The notes under the pieces are model-generated. The model was not told the DNA's origin. It saw nothing but the letters and a program-made list of their open reading frames with translations, and ran no database searches. A stretch of DNA of 64,000 bases from Cohnella kolymensis (GTDB lineage: Bacteria > Bacillota > Bacilli > Paenibacillales > Paenibacillaceae): positions 62,001 through 126,000 of the forward strand of contig NZ_JXAL01000022.1 of the NCBI RefSeq assembly GCF_000829465.1, given 5' to 3'. The translations under genes were made by a program, and so were the position numbers. Positions 1-8,025 of the stretch are shown here, piece by piece (positions within the stretch are counted from its first letter, which is position 1; each line of letters starts with the position of its first letter).

Positions 1-21
1 GTGTGAGTCGGGGGAAAAACT

Positions 22-702
22 ATGACGAAGCCGAGAAGGAAGAGGCCGAAGCTGCAAAATAGATACTTGCTGATGTCAGCTCTGTTAGTTATGGGAGTAT
101 TCACTGTTCTTTATATAGATATACGATCAACTTCTGAAATGCTAGTTTCGCAGGATCCCGAAAGTACTTCCACGTCAGAAGTTACACCTCAGAACGTACC
201 TTCTAATAATGCATCAAGTGATCCACCGCAAACTTCGAAATCTCTTGAGCAACACGATCACCCCACGATGGCAACACGTTTTACAGAGTCGCCAACTTCC
301 GACGACACCCCTAACAGTTACAGCAAACAAGAGCCCATATTTACCGAAAATCAAACTTCGGCCAAAAGCGAAATTGACAATCTATACGAATCCGAGATTA
401 ACTGGCTAAGAAGTGAATGTCAGTCAAAAAGTAACCAACTGTTACAAAAGATGATAAACGAAGTGAAGAGCAACGAGGAAGTGACGATAAAAACACTGCA
501 GTCTAAGTTTCTTGGACAACTGTTAATAGCGGAAGCGGGCTGCGATGGCAGTTTTCAAACGATACTAAACAAGGCCACCGCTGATTATCAGGAGGCAGGT
601 ATTCCGGTAACCGACATGCCGGCTTGGAAGAGTCAATATCAGAAAGAGAAAGCCGCAGTTCGAGCATCGGCAATTGCCCAGCTGGCATCTGCAATCAAAT
701 AA
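22..702 (+). CDS. Membrane-anchored hypothetical protein with two-cysteine C-terminal domain
   Basis: I do not recognise a named family. The 226-residue protein has a basic N-terminus followed by one hydrophobic segment (about residues 16-33), then a long Ser/Thr/Pro-rich linker (about 40-120), then a helical C-terminal domain with two cysteines. This predicts a single-pass protein with an extracellular stalk and domain. GGGGGA lies just before the ATG. The C-terminal part resembles that of the next gene, 18 nt downstream: both have a Cys-Gln motif and a second Cys followed by a Phe and an Asn-x-Ala pattern. The two probably form an operon and act together outside the cell. Confidence 0.75.
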   Translation: MTKPRRKRPKLQNRYLLMSALLVMGVFTVLYIDIRSTSEMLVSQDPESTSTSEVTPQNVPSNNASSDPPQTSKSLEQHDHPTMATRFTESPTSDDTPNSYSKQEPIFTENQTSAKSEIDNLYESEINWLRSECQSKSNQLLQKMINEVKSNEEVTIKTLQSKFLGQLLIAEAGCDGSFQTILNKATADYQEAGIPVTDMPAWKSQYQKEKAAVRASAIAQLASAIK

Positions 703-720
703 GGAGAAGGAGATGTTAGC

Positions 721-1752
721 ATGCATTTGAAACGGAAGTCTACAGTAGCAATGGTCGGGTTGGCCGTAGCTATTATATTGTTTTTCCATGTAACCATAGT
801 TTCTGCGGCCTCAGGCACCGTAAAAGTGAAATCACAAGAGCTGCAACTGGTATTCGACGGTAAGACATTGGTGCTGCCTCAAGGTCAATACATATTTGCG
901 GTTAAAGGTACCAATTACGTACCGTTACGCTTCTTCTCTTATGCCCTAAAAAAGAATGTTCAATGGAATGCCGATACGAGCACGGTAATGGTCACTGAGC
1001 CCACTAGTTTGGAGCTTCTTTTGCTGAATGAGTATTTGATGAACGCAATTGGTATGGAAGGAAAAGCTGCTGCCAAGGGTGGCGTCAATGTTTCCGTTAC
1101 ACCGATTCAAGCGAAGTTCAACTTTGAAGGCGAGACGAAGCCGATTCCGTCCGGGCAATCAGCGTATAGTTTCAATGGTTCGATATACGTCCCGGTTCGT
1201 TTCATGTCGGAATCCGTGGGGATCCAAATCCAATGGGATGGAAAAGCTGGTCGGGTTATCGCGGAATCGCCTGCTTTTGAACCGGCAAATGACGGAGCTC
1301 ATACCGGACATGATGGTGATCACGGTGCATCAACAGGTGACGGACATACTGGAACCGGCACAGCAGGTGGCGGAGCGGGCAGCGGTGGAAGCGGTGGTGG
1401 AGCACTCCCTGGAACAGGTGCTGGCGGAGGCGCAGCGCCAATGACTTATGAAGCAATAACAACAAGCGCGGAATCCCGGTTACAGAGCTTGAAAACTGAC
1501 TGCCAGAATCAGTTGCTGCCATTGGGTATGGACTTGATCCGTGGTGACAGCGGAAAAACGCAGCAGCAGTTGATCGACGAAATAAACGGCGTCATTAATC
1601 AATGCACCACACAGTTTAATCAAATTGTTAACGAAGCGGAGCGGCAGCTGACGGCTAATGGTCATAGTACGGCGATCATCGCAGAGTATCGGCAGGCATT
1701 CGAAGACCAGATGAATGAAGGCAAACAAATGCTCAAAGACTTGGCCGGCTAA
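721..1752 (+). CDS. Secreted copper amine oxidase N-terminal-like (stalk) domain protein
   Basis: A signal peptide or anchor covers residues 1-30. Two copies of the copper amine oxidase N-terminal-like fold follow (about residues 35-90 and 115-180), each with the typical 'YVPLRF' or 'YVPVRF' strand, aromatic and Gly-rich turns. This fold is common in secreted Paenibacillus proteins and does not imply oxidase activity. A His/Asp/Gly-rich linker (about 185-240) leads to a helical two-cysteine domain like that of the upstream gene. AAGGAG lies 9-10 nt before the ATG. The role is unknown; surface or matrix attachment is an inference. Confidence 0.8.
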   Translation: MHLKRKSTVAMVGLAVAIILFFHVTIVSAASGTVKVKSQELQLVFDGKTLVLPQGQYIFAVKGTNYVPLRFFSYALKKNVQWNADTSTVMVTEPTSLELLLLNEYLMNAIGMEGKAAAKGGVNVSVTPIQAKFNFEGETKPIPSGQSAYSFNGSIYVPVRFMSESVGIQIQWDGKAGRVIAESPAFEPANDGAHTGHDGDHGASTGDGHTGTGTAGGGAGSGGSGGGALPGTGAGGGAAPMTYEAITTSAESRLQSLKTDCQNQLLPLGMDLIRGDSGKTQQQLIDEINGVINQCTTQFNQIVNEAERQLTANGHSTAIIAEYRQAFEDQMNEGKQMLKDLAG

Positions 1753-1785
1753 GTGTGGGACTGAGTAGAACTCTAGCTCAATCTT

Positions 1786-1814
1786 TTGGTGAGTTTTGCC
1801 GATACCTATGTTAT
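1786..1814 (+). promoter_or_regulatory. Candidate sigma-A promoter for the YvyF-like gene
   Basis: TTGGTG and TGTTAT are separated by 17 nt and lie about 37 nt before the chosen start of the zinc-ribbon gene. The match is partial, so this is only a candidate. Confidence 0.35.
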
Positions 1815-1850
1815 CATCGGCTCAATCCAACCGAAAAAGAGGTCGAATCC

Positions 1851-2255
1851 ATGTCCAATGAACTGAATGTTGCGAACTGTCCCCGCTGCAACGCTATCTT
1901 CCAAATGAACTCGCGCAACTTATGTTCGAATTGCTCGGCAGAGGATGACCGCCAGCTTCATCTAATTGAGAGTATATTAAAGCGCAATCGGCATTTAACG
2001 ACAGAGGAGGTAGCGGCCGCTGCATCGGTTCCGGCGGAAAGGATCCGGTCATGGATCCGCATCGGTAGAATCAGACTCTACGATTATCCTAATCTGACCG
2101 ACACCTGCGATATGTGCGGAGGACCGCTTCGCAAAGGCAAGCTCTGTGCTAGCTGCACCACGAAGCTTGAGAATGACATTGCCCGCATGAATGAGCAGGA
2201 ACAATTGATGAAAGAACGTTTGCGCGCAGCGAACAATTACATATCGAAAAAGTAA
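1851..2255 (+). CDS. yvyF: YvyF-like zinc-ribbon protein (TIGR03826-type flagellar operon protein)
   Basis: The 134-residue protein carries two pairs of CxxC motifs at each end: CPRC and CSNC near the N-terminus, CDMCGG and CASC near the C-terminus. Between them is a helix-turn-helix-like stretch with 'VPAERIRSWIRIGRIRLYDYPNL'-type spacing, as in B. subtilis YvyF and related proteins found beside comF and flgM. The ATG at 1851 is chosen because AGAGGT precedes it; longer in-frame starts have no ribosome site. Here no flagellar or competence genes are adjacent, so the gene is separated from its usual context. Function is not established; a regulatory or checkpoint role is only inferred. Confidence 0.8.
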   Translation: MSNELNVANCPRCNAIFQMNSRNLCSNCSAEDDRQLHLIESILKRNRHLTTEEVAAAASVPAERIRSWIRIGRIRLYDYPNLTDTCDMCGGPLRKGKLCASCTTKLENDIARMNEQEQLMKERLRAANNYISKK

Positions 2256-2257
2256 AA

Positions 2258-2295
2258 GGGCTTCTGCCTCACGGAATTCCTAAAGACAAAAGCCC
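2258..2295 (-). terminator. Possible terminator for the DUF2167 remnant
   Basis: GGGCTT and AAGCCC form a 6-bp stem with a long loop. On the minus strand it is followed by a short T-rich stretch. Weak, but it sits directly after the minus-strand gene and before the end of the plus-strand gene. Confidence 0.3.
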
Positions 2296-2299
2296 ATGA

Positions 2300-3157
2300 T
2301 TACGACAACCTATTAGAGTTTTGGTTCGGTTTTTCTTCTTCATTAACGGCCGGTACTTGTTGTTCCTGAGTGTCGGCTTTTAGTTTTCTGGATCTTCCTC
2401 GTAAAAAACTCCATAAACCTGCACCCGCAGCAACGATGACGATTCCGAACTTTTTAGCGAAAACCGCAATGAGAGCGAGGAGGCCAAGCTTTTTGGCTGC
2501 CACGACTCCTACTCCACCGAGAATGAGCCCCGTTAATCCATAGCCGGCTTTCTCATCCGTAGATTCATCGAAATCGTCGTAACGCTGTCCTTCTTTTACA
2601 ACCAAATTGCTCAGCACCAGATCATTTATTGCAGTTGCATGTTCTTGCAAATGGGCCGGATCTGTAACAAGGATGACCGACATATTACCGACTCGGGTCA
2701 AGATTCTGACGTTCTGATTAACGATGGGGTTGTTATTGCCATCATGCGCTCTAAGCGTCCAGGACAATGTGCGGCTGGGCTCATCATAACTAGGCGGCAG
2801 CTCCCACCCATCGATAAACAGATGATCCGCAGGGTTCTCAAGCTGTTTGTTTTGCTCTTCCGTACCATCTTTATAGCTTTGCAATAGGGCGTCCGCATCG
2901 ATGCTGTCTTTTTCATCGTCCGTTATGTGTCCGTCCTCTTCATATTGAAAGTAGACGGCCCAATCGTCATCGACCGGGTACACCGAAGCGATGTCTAGTT
3001 CGGACGAAACACTGCCATTCTCGTCTAGATAATTACGGGTATTCTCGGCATCCAAATAATCCAAGGCGGGGTCCAACTTCAGTTCGGCAATGGAACCAAT
3101 CTCAACCTTTTGACCGGTTCCCTCAACCCAATCAATAACTTAGACTTCCGTTTCCAT
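2300..3157 (-). pseudogene. DUF2167 membrane-anchored protein, 5'-truncated or interrupted
   Basis: The readable part matches the DUF2167 family: a region around 'IDWVEG', an acidic 'DEKDSIDADALLQSYKDGTEE' core, the 'DESTDEKAGYG' block and a C-terminal hydrophobic segment with a basic tail. Family members normally start with a signal peptide. Here homology begins at codon 7 of a reading frame that starts at an ATG at 3157 and is stopped at codon 6 by TAA (3140-3142). There is no ribosome site and no signal peptide, and the upstream gene's terminator lies immediately behind. The only later start is a TTG at 3076, which would lose the first strands. I read this as a gene that lost its 5' end and promoter. 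Confidence 0.65.
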
Positions 3158-3161
3158 ACAG

Positions 3162-3188
3162 AAAAAGATGCCCCAAAAGAGGCATCTT
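3162..3188 (-). terminator. Rho-independent terminator of the beta-propeller gene
   Basis: AAGATGCC and GGCATCTT form a perfect 8-bp stem with an 8-nt loop; on the minus strand five T residues follow. It lies 14 nt past the stop of the minus-strand gene at 3202. Confidence 0.8.
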
Positions 3189-3201
3189 GAGCTGCGTTGC
3201 A

Positions 3202-5004
3202 TCACTTTCCAGGTTCCAGAGATTCGCCCTTTATCAATGGCTTCGTATACACGACTTCGACAATTTGTGAATAATCCTTGTAATCGTCACTTTTTGATAA
3301 CGTGAGCTTGATCAGTTCCCCGCCTTCTTTTCTTTCTCCGATGAGGCTGGAATCAGTGAATTCAGTTATATTAAACTCTGCCGTCTCCATGTTTTTCGCG
3401 TAAGTTTCCAACAGTTCCTTAGGGTCGGTATTTGTAGCATAACGGATTTCGTTCATTTCCAAATCGTCTAGATACGTAGTTTCCATATAGAAGACGGGGT
3501 CTTTTTCCCATATTGGGATTGGTATCGGGAACACTTTGATGAACCGGTAAACATCATCGTACAGATAGATGATATTGTTGACCTTAGCTAACGCGATCCC
3601 CGTGTTCCCGGCCTCATCCATAAACTCAAACAGGAAGATCGAGTTTTTACGGAATGTGTACTCAAAAGAGCCTCCGTTATTCGTAACCGTCACCGGCTCA
3701 CTTGGGATCAATGTGGCTGTCACAGGTTTCGTTGTAAGACCAGTATTGCTATATTGAATTGTTGCTGTCGGTGCAATTTTGTCAATGGTGACCATAGCAG
3801 TTGCACTGCCTGTGTTCCCTGTAGCATCGACAAATTGAAAGGTAAAACTGCCGCTTTGTGTAAAAGTGTACGTCATGGAACCCCCGTTGTTGGTTACCGT
3901 GACCGGCTCACTAGGTTTCAGAGTAGCGACAATATCCTGATTTGCTGTAACCCAAGGGTTGTATTGAATCGTCCCGGTTGGCATGAAATCGTACACATAG
4001 ACGTCCCAATAGCCATTACGGTCATCGATCCAGGCGATGGTGTTCCCGGAAATGGCCAGGTTTCTGACCTCAGGAACTGAAGTATAATTGGTGATCTGCG
4101 TTTCTTGCTGGGTATCCAAATCATACAAGTAAATCTGGCTCCAGTAATTCTGGGTATAGACGATTTTATTACCGTCAATCGCATAAGCATGCACATTGCG
4201 AGGAAAAGAAATAAGCGTTTGTTGGTTAGTCTTCAAATCATACATATAAATGGAGCCATAATTCTCCCAGATGACTCTATCTCCGCTAATGGTATGATAA
4301 GAGATACTGCTGCTGGTTGAGCTGCTGTAGTTGGTGATCTGTTTCTTCTGATTAGTGCTAAGATCATACACATAAAGGTTATCCGCCTTTATTTGACTTT
4401 GCCACGCATATTCTTTCCAAAGGATTTTATCTCCACTGATAACAGGGGTTTTCTTAATCGATGTATCATTCGTGATCCTCGTTTCTTGGTTGGTGCTCAA
4501 ATCGTACACGTAGATCTGCGTGTAGTAATTACGTTCATCGAGCCACACGATTCTGTTTCCATCTATATCGGGGTCTGATTGGTCAGTGGGATTCGAACCG
4601 TACCTGGCATATGCTAACCTTGTCTGCTGATTTGTGCTTAGATCCTCCATGTAAATGTCCCAATCTCCATTTCGATCATCCATCCAAACAACATGGTTGC
4701 CGGCTATTGCAGGACTAGATTGATTTGATCCATATTGAGCCGACACTGTCGACTTTTGATTGCTTATTAAATCGTACATGAAGATATCGTTGTCTCCATA
4801 ATCTCGATCCGTCCAGACGAGTTTGTTCCCATCAAGTGCAAGAGTCCCTAGATGCGTCTCGTTAAATGTGATTTGCCGTTCATTACCTGCAGCAAACCCG
4901 GTGGGGATCATGATACAGAAAGAAAACACCACCATCAGCAACACCAATACATATCTAACGAAAACCATGCGATCAGACTTCTTTACGACAGCCGTTCTCT
5001 CCAT
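3202..5004 (-). CDS. Secreted TolB-like beta-propeller protein with two Ig-like repeats
   Basis: The 600-residue protein has a signal peptide or anchor (about residues 14-39). Residues 40-345 hold about seven repeats of the form 'YDLSTNQ(E/K)TxIT' plus 'DGNxIVWxDxRNG', typical of TolB/DPP-like six- to eight-bladed propellers that bind proteins or glycans. Residues 350-490 contain two nearly identical Ig-like repeats with 'SEPVTVTNNGGS' and an 'AGNTG' loop. The last 110 residues are unrecognised. AGGAG sites precede the ATG; a second start at residue 13 is possible. It is transcribed away from the eps locus and shares a 296-nt divergent region with it. A cell-surface or matrix role is inferred. 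Confidence 0.8.
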   Translation of the reverse strand: MERTAVVKKSDRMVFVRYVLVLLMVVFSFCIMIPTGFAAGNERQITFNETHLGTLALDGNKLVWTDRDYGDNDIFMYDLISNQKSTVSAQYGSNQSSPAIAGNHVVWMDDRNGDWDIYMEDLSTNQQTRLAYARYGSNPTDQSDPDIDGNRIVWLDERNYYTQIYVYDLSTNQETRITNDTSIKKTPVISGDKILWKEYAWQSQIKADNLYVYDLSTNQKKQITNYSSSTSSSISYHTISGDRVIWENYGSIYMYDLKTNQQTLISFPRNVHAYAIDGNKIVYTQNYWSQIYLYDLDTQQETQITNYTSVPEVRNLAISGNTIAWIDDRNGYWDVYVYDFMPTGTIQYNPWVTANQDIVATLKPSEPVTVTNNGGSMTYTFTQSGSFTFQFVDATGNTGSATAMVTIDKIAPTATIQYSNTGLTTKPVTATLIPSEPVTVTNNGGSFEYTFRKNSIFLFEFMDEAGNTGIALAKVNNIIYLYDDVYRFIKVFPIPIPIWEKDPVFYMETTYLDDLEMNEIRYATNTDPKELLETYAKNMETAEFNITEFTDSSLIGERKEGGELIKLTLSKSDDYKDYSQIVEVVYTKPLIKGESLEPGK

Positions 5005-5187
5005 ACTCTCCTATTCACTCTCCTCATTAATCAACTCATGTACGACAACGATAGCCCAGCGAAATCCAAATACTGAATCATATTGTATGGCTAGAAACAT
5101 TTATATGTCACGGGAATGCGTTTATAAGCTAAAGTCTGTATATTCTCTCGGGGGATACAAAACGGAACACTATCACAACATTTGATA

Positions 5188-5216
5188 TTGACATGATACA
5201 ATAAGTATCATATAGT
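5188..5216 (+). promoter_or_regulatory. Sigma-A promoter of the eps locus with operator in the spacer
   Basis: TTGACA (5188-5193) and TATAGT (5211-5216) are spaced by exactly 17 nt, near the sigma-A ideal. The whole spacer is the palindrome TGATACAATAAGTATCA. The first eps gene starts about 80 nt downstream. Binding of a dimeric regulator here would lie under RNA polymerase, so repression or MerR-like distortion are both possible. Confidence 0.75.
5194..5210. promoter_or_regulatory. Palindromic operator 1 (TGATAC-n5-GTATCA)
   Basis: A 17-bp inverted repeat, TGATACAATAAGTATCA, with 6-bp arms. It occupies the complete -35/-10 spacer of the eps promoter. A second copy lies 38 bp downstream, centre to centre. 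I do not recognise the regulator; it is not the SinR motif. Confidence 0.65.
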
Positions 5217-5232
5217 GGGTATTATATTCTTT

Positions 5233-5247
5233 GATACAAAATGTATC
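5233..5247. promoter_or_regulatory. Palindromic operator 2 (GATACA-n3-TGTATC)
   Basis: A 15-bp inverted repeat, GATACAAAATGTATC, sharing the GATAC/GTATC arms with the copy in the promoter spacer. It lies just downstream of the predicted transcription start, a usual place for a second repressor site. Confidence 0.6.
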
Positions 5248-5300
5248 TAACATGCCGCGTATTTGTTTTCTATGAGAATACTCCAGGCCGGAGGGTGACT

Positions 5301-6077
5301 ATGGAAATTAATCTTGGCCAATACGTGAATATGATCAGGAAGTACCTTTGGCTCTTCGTGTTGTGTTCTCTTCTTTTTACGATACCCACAGCTATCTATA
5401 GCTCGCGTAACTATGTGCCGATTTATCAGGCTTCAACCAAGCTGATCGTCAACAAAACATTGCAGCCGGATCTGACTGCAACGGGACCTGACAAGGAGCA
5501 GATCGACTTCGGAGCCATCGGGACGAATATACAATTAATCAACACATACAAAGAAATTATCAAGACCCCGGCGATCATGGATAAAGTGGCTCAGCGTTAT
5601 CCGGATTTAGAGCTGACATCCGAACAGCTCATTTCCAAGATTAACGTATCGGATGTAAACGAAACTCAGGTCATGTCGATTGTGGCCAACGATACTTCCT
5701 ACGAAAAGGCAGCGAAGATCACGACTTACGTGTCGAGAGTATTCGAGACGGAGCTGCCTAAAATCATGAAGGTGGATAACGTTGCAATACTTAGCGGAGC
5801 TAAACTGGACGATTCCCCTATGCCAATCAATCAGCAGTCTAATCGAATGATCATTCTCAGTTTTGCGGCATCTTTAGTGTTATCGACCGGCATTATGTTA
5901 CTACTGGAATCCTTGGATAATACCATAAAGACAGATGCGCATATTCGTGAGATTCTTGGCACCTCAACGTTGGCTCTGATACCAAAGACCCGGAAAAAGC
6001 TTATAAGGTCACCGAAAAAGGTTACAACTCCCAAAAAAGAGAGTGAAGCAGCGGTCTATGCGACAATCAGCGACTAA
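5301..6077 (+). CDS. Wzz-domain polysaccharide co-polymerase / BY-kinase activator (EpsA/CapA-like)
   Basis: The 258-residue protein has a transmembrane helix near residues 14-33, an extracellular Wzz-type domain with a 'YQASTKLIVNK' strand and a 'DFGAIGTNIQLINTYKEIIKTP' region, and a second helix near 185-205 ending in a basic cytoplasmic tail. This is the layout of B. subtilis EpsA and YwqC and S. aureus CapA, which set chain length and activate the partner tyrosine kinase. GGAGGGTG lies 3-4 nt before the ATG at 5301. The kinase gene overlaps the 3' end. It is the first gene after the eps promoter. Confidence 0.88.
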   Translation: MEINLGQYVNMIRKYLWLFVLCSLLFTIPTAIYSSRNYVPIYQASTKLIVNKTLQPDLTATGPDKEQIDFGAIGTNIQLINTYKEIIKTPAIMDKVAQRYPDLELTSEQLISKINVSDVNETQVMSIVANDTSYEKAAKITTYVSRVFETELPKIMKVDNVAILSGAKLDDSPMPINQQSNRMIILSFAASLVLSTGIMLLLESLDNTIKTDAHIREILGTSTLALIPKTRKKLIRSPKKVTTPKKESEAAVYATISD

Positions 6078-6730
6078 TACGAAGATTATCATTCAAGAAG
6101 ATCCTCAGTCGCCTATGGCGGAAGCCTATCGTTCCTTAAGATTTAATATCGATTTCTCAGTAATAGATCGGGAAATTAAGACAATGGCGGTGACTTCAGT
6201 TAACCGGGGTGAAGGAAAAACCATTACAGCCGTAAACTTGGCTGCAGCCTATGCGCAGGCTGGCAAAAAAAGTGATTCTGATAGATGCGGATCTGCGCAA
6301 ACCGTCCGTTCACCTTACTTTCCGTGTACATAACGGCAAGGGATTGTCGAATGTTTTGGGGAAGCAGAATGGCGTCACTCAAGTTGTAATGGACACAAAC
6401 ATTGAGAATCTGACGTTCATGCCCGCCGGTCCGATACCTGTTAATCCGTCGGAATTATTGGCGTCGAAGACTATGGAGGCCATGTTGGCGGAACTGACGC
6501 AGCGTTATGAAATGATTATTTTCGACTGTACCCCAGTTCTGACCCAGATGGATGCCAAGATTGTTACCGCCATATGTGACGGAACTCTTCTTGTCGTGGA
6601 ATATGGCAAATCGAAACGGAACATGGCTAAGAAGGTTAAGGAAGAACTGGTGCATGCAAGGGCGAATCTTGTAGGTGTTGTGATGACGAAAATAAAGAAA
6701 AAAGACGCGAAGAATTTCTTTTTTCAATAG
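6058..6730 (+). pseudogene. BY-type tyrosine kinase (EpsB/CapB-like), one frameshift
   Basis: The joined frames give a bacterial tyrosine kinase. It has the 'SPMAEAYRSLRFNI' entry motif, Walker A with GEGKT (residues 51-55), Walker A' 'VILIDADLRKPS' and Walker B 'MIIFDCTPVL'. An extra A in the A7 run at 6265-6271 breaks the frame between Walker A and Walker A'; six A residues would restore it. The C-terminus ends in NFFFQ and has no tyrosine cluster, unlike most BY-kinases, so autophosphorylation in the tail would be absent. It overlaps the end of the activator gene. Paired with that gene it should control polymerisation and export. The frameshift is probably a sequence error. Confidence 0.82.
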
Positions 6731-6769
6731 TTTGTCAACAAATGTCGGTTAAGGAGTGCGTTAATCCGA

Positions 6770-7999
6770 ATGAGGCGAAAAAGGTTGAAACCGAGCTATT
6801 GGCGGCGGAATGTTAAAGGCTTTGGAGTCGTTGCGTTAAGTTTTGCGATGTTCACAGGGTGTACACCATCATCGGCCCCGGATCCTGAGCCGGCCGCTTC
6901 TACACAGAGCCAGCAGCTGCTTGCTGTCAAAGCGTCGAAAGCGAGCAAACTAAAGATTGCGGATCCGATAGAGCATCATGCCGAAGTCGAATCCTCGGTA
7001 CAGATAGAGGTTCTGGCCAAAGCTGAAGGGGATGTCGGTCAAATCTTGAAGAAGCGCGGCGATATGGTCAAAGAAGGGGATATCATCTTAAGGATCACAT
7101 CGGATGATGCCAGAATGGAGAAGGAGCGTGCCGACCTTGCAGTGAGCGCGGCACAGCATGCGTTGACGAAGGCAAGGAGAGATGCGGCCAATTCGATTAA
7201 CAAAATGGAATTAGCGCTCGCTGAAATGACCAGAAACTATAACAAAGCGAAAAACGATTACGACAGCGGACTGGTGACGAAAGCTGAGCTTGATCAACTG
7301 GAGTATCAATATACAAATGCCAAGTTGGACTATCAGCAATTAAAGATAGGATCTGATGTATCGGATCTTACGGATTCTCTTAAAAACGCACAGCTTTCCC
7401 AGAAGATAGTCTACCAAACATTGGCTAATCTCGAAGTAAAAGCGCCGGTGAGCGGCATTTTGTCGGAGATGGCTGTTGATAACGGGATGACAGTGTCGAT
7501 GGGAGCCAAAGTCGGTCTGGTTGAGAAGCTTGATCCGATAAGAATTACGGCTCAATTGACGGATGAGCAAGCCGACTTATTGAGGGGTAAAACGGAAGTC
7601 ACCTATTACATACCGGGTACGACTGATTACTATAAGGGCAAAATCAGCTTCCTGGCGGAAGTCATAGACCCCGAAAGCAAAACGTACCAATTAGAAGTTG
7701 ATGTTCCTAATCCGGAAATGAAGTTCAAGCCGGGATTGAAGCTAAGAGTTCAACTGACTGAGGAGCAAGAAGGAATTGTCGTCAGCATTCCTACATACAG
7801 TGTGCTTACGGAAGGTGAGGATACTTACGTATTCGTTCTGAATGGCGATATCGTAGAGAAACGTAAGGTTCGGCTCGGACGGCAAAACGAACCATATCAG
7901 GAAGTGCTCGCCGGCGTGAATGAAGGCGAACTGGTGGTTATAACCGGGCTGGGTAAATTGAAAGACAAACAGAAAGTTCAGTTAGCTTCAGTGGAATGA
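6770..7999 (+). CDS. HlyD/RND-type membrane-fusion lipoprotein
   Basis: A signal peptide with lipobox 'MFTGC' (Cys about residue 31) predicts a lipoprotein. The body has a biotinyl-lipoyl-like half motif ('AEGDVGQILKKRGDMVKEGD'), a long coiled-coil hairpin (about residues 110-205), the second half motif ('VKAPVSGILSEMAVDNGMTV') and beta-barrel and membrane-proximal domains. Adaptors of this kind usually serve ABC or RND exporters, but no matching ATPase or permease lies nearby. Its place between the kinase and epsC homologues implies a role in export or anchoring of the polymer. It is followed after 26 nt by another secreted protein. Confidence 0.82.
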   Translation: MRRKRLKPSYWRRNVKGFGVVALSFAMFTGCTPSSAPDPEPAASTQSQQLLAVKASKASKLKIADPIEHHAEVESSVQIEVLAKAEGDVGQILKKRGDMVKEGDIILRITSDDARMEKERADLAVSAAQHALTKARRDAANSINKMELALAEMTRNYNKAKNDYDSGLVTKAELDQLEYQYTNAKLDYQQLKIGSDVSDLTDSLKNAQLSQKIVYQTLANLEVKAPVSGILSEMAVDNGMTVSMGAKVGLVEKLDPIRITAQLTDEQADLLRGKTEVTYYIPGTTDYYKGKISFLAEVIDPESKTYQLEVDVPNPEMKFKPGLKLRVQLTEEQEGIVVSIPTYSVLTEGEDTYVFVLNGDIVEKRKVRLGRQNEPYQEVLAGVNEGELVVITGLGKLKDKQKVQLASVE

Positions 8000-8025
8000 C
8001 AAAACATAAAATGGAGTGAAATGTT

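Noticed and set aside
1..21. End of an upstream gene at the left edge
   Set aside because: A TGA is present but too little sequence remains to support a coding call.
6265..6271. Programmed frameshift at the A7 run in the tyrosine kinase gene
   Set aside because: The needed shift is +1 (skip one A), not the usual -1 slip, and the same kind of extra base occurs in many unrelated genes here, so sequence error is more likely.
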